DNA of 11,446 nt from Comamonadaceae bacterium (lineage in GTDB: Bacteria > Pseudomonadota > Gammaproteobacteria > Burkholderiales > Burkholderiaceae_C): assembly GCA_947374105.1 (NCBI GenBank), contig CANCAO010000026.1:1-11446 (forward strand), read 5' to 3'. This document shows positions 7,309-11,446 of the stretch, one piece after another. Within the stretch, counting starts at the first letter, position 1; every line of letters starts with the position of its first letter. Both the position numbers and the translations under genes were made by a program. The notes under the pieces were generated by a model. That model made no database searches, had not been told where the DNA came from, and saw nothing but the letters and a program-made list of their open reading frames with translations.

Positions 7309-8619
7309 ATGAGCATACGACAGAACCTTTTGCTGGCCAGTCTGGCCCTGGCCTGCACCACCACCGCCACGACCCAAGCCCTGGCGCAGACCCCCAGTGC
7401 CACCCCAGCAACCAGCCCGGCCACCATCACAGCCCCCATCAGCCTGAGCCAAGCCCTACAGGCCGCCAGCAATAACCTGGACGTCGCACTGGCCCGCCAC
7501 GCTCTGGCAGGCGCGCAAGCCGACATCCTAAGTGCCAACCGATCGCCCTTCCCCACGCTGAGCGCAAAGGCGAGTCAGATGGATTTGCAAAATGGCCTGG
7601 GCGACGGCAACCTTTTCACCGAAAAACGGGTGGACAAAGCCATCGGCCTGGACTGGACTTGGGAGCGTGGCAACAAACGGGAGTTGCGCACACTGACCGC
7701 CCGCCAAGCCGCCGCCGCCGCCCAAGCTGACCTGGACGAGGTGCGCACCCAGCAACTGCTGGCCACCCAGGCCGGATTTTTTGACCTGCTAGCGGCCCAG
7801 GAACGCAATGTGCAAATCGGTCTGATCGAGCGCAGCGCGGCACAACTTGCGGTGACCGCCAACAAACGCCTACAAGCCGGGGACTTGTCGGCCCAGGACG
7901 CCAGCCGCACCGAGATTGAAGCCCAGCGCGCCCGCGCCGACCTGCAAGCCGCCGAACTGGAACGTCAGCGCGCCGCGATCAGTTTGTGGCAGCTCACAGG
8001 CATCACAACGCCGCATCAACAGTTGCAGGCACAGGCCGACTGGCCCGCGCTCGGCGGCGTGTCATCGTCGTCAGCGCCTGACCTGAACGCCTTGATCGAA
8101 ACCCGTGCCGACGTGCGTGCCGCACAAGCCCGCGTGCAAGCCGCCCAGGCGGCGCTAGACGGCAGCAGCGCCCAAAAGGTGTCAGACATCACCGTCGGTG
8201 CCTCGTATGACCACTTCCCCGGCACCTCCACCGCGTTGATGGAGTTGCGCATGCAAATGCCCTTGCAATGGGGCTATAGCTACCAGGGCGAGATCGCCCG
8301 CTCAGCTGCCCAACTGGCGCAGGCCCAAGACGCGCTGGAAAAAGTGCGCCGCCTGGCCCAGGCCGAACTGCAAGGCTTGCAGCAACTGACCTTAAGCACC
8401 GCCCAGCGTGCCCAGAGCTATGAGACCGAAATCCTGCCACGGGCGCGCCAAGTGGCCGACGGGGCCGAGTTGGCCTACAGCAAAGGTGCCCTGTCCCTGA
8501 CCGACCTGCTAGACGCCCGCCGTACATTGCGCAGCACCTTGCTGGACGCGCTCAATGCCCGTGCCGACTACGCCCGCGCCTCAGTGGCCTGGCAGTTGCG
8601 CACGCAGGTCACTCCATAA
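7309..8619 (+). CDS. outer membrane efflux protein, CzcC-like (TolC family)
   Basis: Outer-membrane channel of a tripartite metal efflux system, forming trimers across the outer membrane and periplasm. From ATG 7309 it is 436 residues with a signal peptide (MSIRQNLLLASLALA...TQALA, cleavage probably after Ala26). The mature part has the two tandem outer-membrane-efflux halves: long Ala/Gln-rich helices (about 120-230 and 340-420 are coiled-coil-like, with repeated AQA and RAQ patterns) and short strand regions (such as FPTLSAKASQMD and DITVGASYDHFPG). The repeated motif around LSLTDLLDARRTL near the C-terminus is typical of CzcC/TolC members. It is not a convincing lipoprotein: the only early Cys (16) follows ALA, a poor lipobox. 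It is first of the operon, 21 bases before the adaptor gene, and divergent from the regulator. The czcC label rests on operon order and similarity of type; the metal is not proven. Confidence 0.9.
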   Translation: MSIRQNLLLASLALACTTTATTQALAQTPSATPATSPATITAPISLSQALQAASNNLDVALARHALAGAQADILSANRSPFPTLSAKASQMDLQNGLGDGNLFTEKRVDKAIGLDWTWERGNKRELRTLTARQAAAAAQADLDEVRTQQLLATQAGFFDLLAAQERNVQIGLIERSAAQLAVTANKRLQAGDLSAQDASRTEIEAQRARADLQAAELERQRAAISLWQLTGITTPHQQLQAQADWPALGGVSSSSAPDLNALIETRADVRAAQARVQAAQAALDGSSAQKVSDITVGASYDHFPGTSTALMELRMQMPLQWGYSYQGEIARSAAQLAQAQDALEKVRRLAQAELQGLQQLTLSTAQRAQSYETEILPRARQVADGAELAYSKGALSLTDLLDARRTLRSTLLDALNARADYARASVAWQLRTQVTP

Positions 8620-8640
8620 ATTTCTCATTAGGAACCGCCA

Positions 8641-9840
8641 ATGAATCGCTTTCTCCCCTTGTGCAAACTGTCAGTCTTGACCCTGGCGGCCTTGACGTTG
8701 CTCGCCTGCACCGAAGCCCCTCCACCCAAGCAAGAAACGCCCGCCCCCATCGTGCAGGGCAACCAATTGCGGTTTCCTGCAGACCACCCACAACTGACCC
8801 TGCTAACGCTGACCGCCGCCGCGCCCGCCAAACCCATTGCCATCGAGCTGCCTTCCAAACTGGTCTGGAACGAAGAGCGAACACAACGCATTTACCCCGC
8901 CTTTGCCGGTCGCGTGATGGCGATCAAAGCGGATGTGGGGCAGCCAGTCGGTATTGGGGCGTTGTTGGCCCAGTTAGCGTCACCCGATTTTGGTCAGGCC
9001 CAGAGCGAAACCGCCAAGGCTCAAGCCGATATGCACCTGACGCAAAAAGCACAGCAACGTCAGCGCGAGTTGTTTGAGGCGGGCATTGTCGCCAAGAAAG
9101 ATCTGGAACAAGCCGACGCCGACGCCGCACGCGCGCAAGCCGAGGTGGAGCGCGCCCAGGCCCGCACGCGCCTGTACGGAAGCGCCACTGGCGTCAACCA
9201 ACAATTGGCCCTGAGCGCCAGCATCAACGGCGTGGTGGTCGAGCGCAATTTGAACCCCGGCCAAGAGGTGCGGCCCGACCAGTCTGGCCCCGGCGTGCCT
9301 GCCCTGTTTGTGGTGACCGACCCCGCCTCGCTATGGATCCAGATTGACGCGCGCGAGTCCGAAATCGGCACGGTGCGCCCCGGTGCCGCGTTTGAGTTGG
9401 TCGTGCCCACGCTGCCAGGTCAAAAATTTGAAGGCCGCGTCATCACCGCCTCGGACTTCATTGACCCCGCCACTCGCACCATCAAGATTCGCGGCGTGAT
9501 CGCCAACCCCAAGCGCCTACTCAAAGCCGAGATGCTGGCCACAGCGCGTTTTGACCGCATTTTTGAGGCCGCTCAGGTCGTGGTGCCCGCCTCTGCCGTG
9601 ATGCTGCGCGGCTCACGACATTCGGTTTTTGTGCAGACCCGAACTGGCGAGTTTGAACCACGTGAAGTCGAGCTGGCCTACGAGGGTGCCAAGCAAGTCG
9701 TCATCGCCAGTGGCTTGCAGGCCGGTGAGCAGGTGGTGAGTGATAACGCGCTCTTACTGGCCCGACTGCTGCGCCTAGCGCAGGATGAATCCAAAGCCCC
9801 GGACACCAAGACCGCTCCCACCAAGACGGAGCAAAAATGA
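8641..9840 (+). CDS. RND efflux periplasmic adaptor (CzcB-like membrane fusion protein)
   Basis: Periplasmic adaptor joining the RND pump to the outer-membrane channel. The 399-residue protein begins with a lipoprotein signal ending in TLLAC (Cys23), then a Pro-rich linker. The lipoyl half-motifs are at about 84-112 (RIYPAFAGRVMAIKADVGQPV) and 187-255 (ALSASINGVVVERNLNPGQEV), around a coiled-coil hairpin at about 115-180. The beta-barrel and membrane-proximal domains follow (SLWIQIDARESEIGTV, TRTIKIRGVIANP, VVVPASAVMLRG). I see no His-rich N-terminus like that of some CzcB proteins and no Met cluster as in CusB. The ATG follows AGGAA at about 8-nt spacing. Its TGA overlaps the pump ATG (ATGA at 9837-9840), implying coupled translation. 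The tail is Lys/Thr/Pro-rich. Confidence 0.93.
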   Translation: MNRFLPLCKLSVLTLAALTLLACTEAPPPKQETPAPIVQGNQLRFPADHPQLTLLTLTAAAPAKPIAIELPSKLVWNEERTQRIYPAFAGRVMAIKADVGQPVGIGALLAQLASPDFGQAQSETAKAQADMHLTQKAQQRQRELFEAGIVAKKDLEQADADAARAQAEVERAQARTRLYGSATGVNQQLALSASINGVVVERNLNPGQEVRPDQSGPGVPALFVVTDPASLWIQIDARESEIGTVRPGAAFELVVPTLPGQKFEGRVITASDFIDPATRTIKIRGVIANPKRLLKAEMLATARFDRIFEAAQVVVPASAVMLRGSRHSVFVQTRTGEFEPREVELAYEGAKQVVIASGLQAGEQVVSDNALLLARLLRLAQDESKAPDTKTAPTKTEQK

Positions 9841-11446
9841 AACGCCTGATTCAGTACGCCCTGCACCAGCCCCTGTTCATCATCCTGGGGACGCTGCTGT
9901 TTGTGATGTCCGGCGTAATCGCCTTCAAAAACCTGTCGGTTGAGGCCTTTCCGGACGTGACCGACACCCAGGTGACCGTGATCGCACTGTTCCCGGGTCG
10001 TGCCGCTGAAGAGGTGGAAAAGCAAGTCACGCTGCCGATTGAGGTCGCCCTATCAGGTTTGCCCAACGCTATTCGCGTCTTCTCGCACACCCAGTTCGGC
10101 CTGTCATTCACCGTGGTCACCTATGACGACAACGCCAAGGTGCAAGAGGCCCGCCAGCAGGTGAATGAGCGCCTACGCAGCATTGACCTGCCGCAAGGCG
10201 TAACCGCCAACATCGCGCCCAATGCCACCCCTGTGGGTGAAATCATGCGCTACCGGGTGGTGGGCGACGGCAAATCCACCACCGAACTGCGCACGCTGGA
10301 AGACTGGGTGATCGAGCGCGCCTTGCGCCAGGTGCCCGGCATCGCCGACGTGGTGGCCATGGGTGGCTTTACCAAACTGTATGAGGTGCAGCCCGATCTG
10401 GACAAACTGCGCGCCTACAAGCTGTCGTTTCAAAACTTGCTGGACGCGCTGGGGCGCGGCAACTCCAACGCGGGCGGCAGCTACGTCGCCCAGGGCGTGC
10501 AGCAGTACGCCATTCGCGGCATTGGTTTGCTGACCTCGGCGGACGACATCGGCAACATCGTGGTGGCCGCGCGCAACGGCACACCCATTTTGATCAGCGA
10601 CATTGCCAAGGTCACCATCGGCTCCGTGCCGCGCTTAGGCGTGGTGGGTCAAGGCCTGGACGATGATGTGGTCACCGGCATTGTGATCATGCGCAAAGGT
10701 GAAAACGCCAGCGAAGTGCTCAAAGGCGTGAAGGCCAAAATTGAAGCGCTCAACGCCCATGGCTTGCCGCACGGTGTGCAAATCGTGCCGTTTTATGACC
10801 GCACCTGGCTGATGGGCAAGACCCTGTCCACCGTGTTCAAAAACCTGGTGGAAGGGGCCTTGCTGGTGTCGCTGGTGCTCTACATCTTCTTGTCCAACCT
10901 GCGCGCCAGTTTGGCGGTGGTGGTGGTGATCCCGTTGGCCCTGCTCGCCACCTTTTTGGGCCTCAAGATCATGGGGGTGCCGGCTAACTTGCTGTCACTC
11001 GGTGCCATGGACTTCGGAATCATCGTGGACGGGGCGGTGATCGTGATCGAGAACATCATGCACCGGCTCGAAAAAGACAGCGAGAACATGTCTGACAACG
11101 AACGCAAGCAGGTGATCATTGACGCGACCAATGAAGTGGGGCGTCCCACCTTGTTCTCGATGCTCATCATCATTGCCGCACACATCCCCATCTTTGCGCT
11201 ACAACGCCATGAGGGCCGTATCTTTCAGCCCATGGCGCTGTCCGTCACCACTGCCCTGGTGGGCTCGCTGATTTTCTCTTTAACTCTGGTGCCCCTGCTG
11301 GCCTACTGGATGCTGCGCAAGAAGCTGCCGCATGGCGACAACCGCGTGGTGGCCTGGTCCAAACGGATGTACGCACCTGTGCTGGATTGGGCGTTGTCGC
11401 ACAGCCGCAAGGTGGTTTTCATCGCGCTGGCCATGTTTGCCGTGTC
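9837..11446 (+). CDS. heavy-metal RND efflux pump, CzcA-like (partial, 3' end missing)
   Basis: Proton-driven inner-membrane pump of the heavy-metal efflux (HME) RND family. About 536 of the usual 1,040 or so residues lie in the window and the frame is open at the right edge. TM1 is about 11-32; the large periplasmic porter domain follows, with SVEAFPDVTDTQVTV and GLPNAIRVFSHTQFGLSF typical of CzcA members. TM2 and TM3 (about 340-385) precede TM4 with MDFGIIVDGAVIVIEN. In it Asp392, Asp398 and Glu405 have the same 6- and 7-residue spacing as the proton-relay Asp402, Asp408 and Glu415 of Cupriavidus CzcA. The DFG..VDGA form belongs to divalent-cation pumps (Zn/Co/Cd/Ni); Cu/Ag pumps carry AIGAMVDAAIVMIEN. 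It overlaps the adaptor gene by 4 bases and is third of the operon. The exact metal cannot be fixed from half a protein. Confidence 0.95.
   Translation, partial: MKRLIQYALHQPLFIILGTLLFVMSGVIAFKNLSVEAFPDVTDTQVTVIALFPGRAAEEVEKQVTLPIEVALSGLPNAIRVFSHTQFGLSFTVVTYDDNAKVQEARQQVNERLRSIDLPQGVTANIAPNATPVGEIMRYRVVGDGKSTTELRTLEDWVIERALRQVPGIADVVAMGGFTKLYEVQPDLDKLRAYKLSFQNLLDALGRGNSNAGGSYVAQGVQQYAIRGIGLLTSADDIGNIVVAARNGTPILISDIAKVTIGSVPRLGVVGQGLDDDVVTGIVIMRKGENASEVLKGVKAKIEALNAHGLPHGVQIVPFYDRTWLMGKTLSTVFKNLVEGALLVSLVLYIFLSNLRASLAVVVVIPLALLATFLGLKIMGVPANLLSLGAMDFGIIVDGAVIVIENIMHRLEKDSENMSDNERKQVIIDATNEVGRPTLFSMLIIIAAHIPIFALQRHEGRIFQPMALSVTTALVGSLIFSLTLVPLLAYWMLRKKLPHGDNRVVAWSKRMYAPVLDWALSHSRKVVFIALAMFAV

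Overview
The window looks like chromosomal DNA from a betaproteobacterium of the order Burkholderiales, most likely family Comamonadaceae (Rhodoferax/Polaromonas/Acidovorax type). The grounds are high GC coding sequence, HemJ plus a Mg-type HemB, and two copies of a short hairpin repeat that I recall as common in Comamonadaceae genomes. The genus is an inference; no rRNA or other marker is present.

Layout. (1) Positions 1-2492, minus strand: a tightly packed run read hemJ (protoporphyrinogen oxidase) -> VanZ-family membrane protein -> thioredoxin-like (2Fe-2S) ferredoxin -> alpha/beta hydrolase, which runs off the left edge. Gaps are 9-17 bases, so this is probably one operon. (2) Positions 2493-2769: the divergent hemJ/hemB intergenic region. 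It holds a candidate 98-nt structured RNA on the minus strand with its own promoter, three stem-loops (one showing CCUCCC in its loop) and an intrinsic terminator whose T-run ends 18 bases before the hemJ ATG. It is either an independent small RNA or a terminator-containing leader of hemJ. (3) Positions 2770-5007, plus strand: hemB (5-aminolevulinate dehydratase, zinc-independent type), then a CorA-family Mg2+ transporter. (4) Positions 3758-3822 and 5028-5091: two diverged, inverted copies of the hairpin repeat, each placed at a gene's stop codon and together flanking corA. (5) Positions 5092-7240, minus strand: an OmpR-family response regulator followed by an overlapping sensor histidine kinase of TctE/QseC type. 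(6) Positions 7309-11446, plus strand, divergent from the regulator: a heavy-metal efflux operon of CzcCBA type (outer-membrane factor, lipoprotein adaptor, RND pump). The pump gene is cut by the right edge.

How the parts fit. The two-component system and the divergent efflux operon form a typical metal-sensing and metal-export unit. Their shared 68-bp intergenic region holds a 7-bp direct repeat with 11-bp period, the layout OmpR/PhoB-family regulators bind. The pump's TM4 motif (DFG..VDGA) points to divalent cations rather than Cu(I)/Ag(I). The left half centres on heme synthesis, with hemB and hemJ divergent around the candidate RNA. Most protein genes are ordinary members of known families; the hemJ-side RNA element is the most interesting item.
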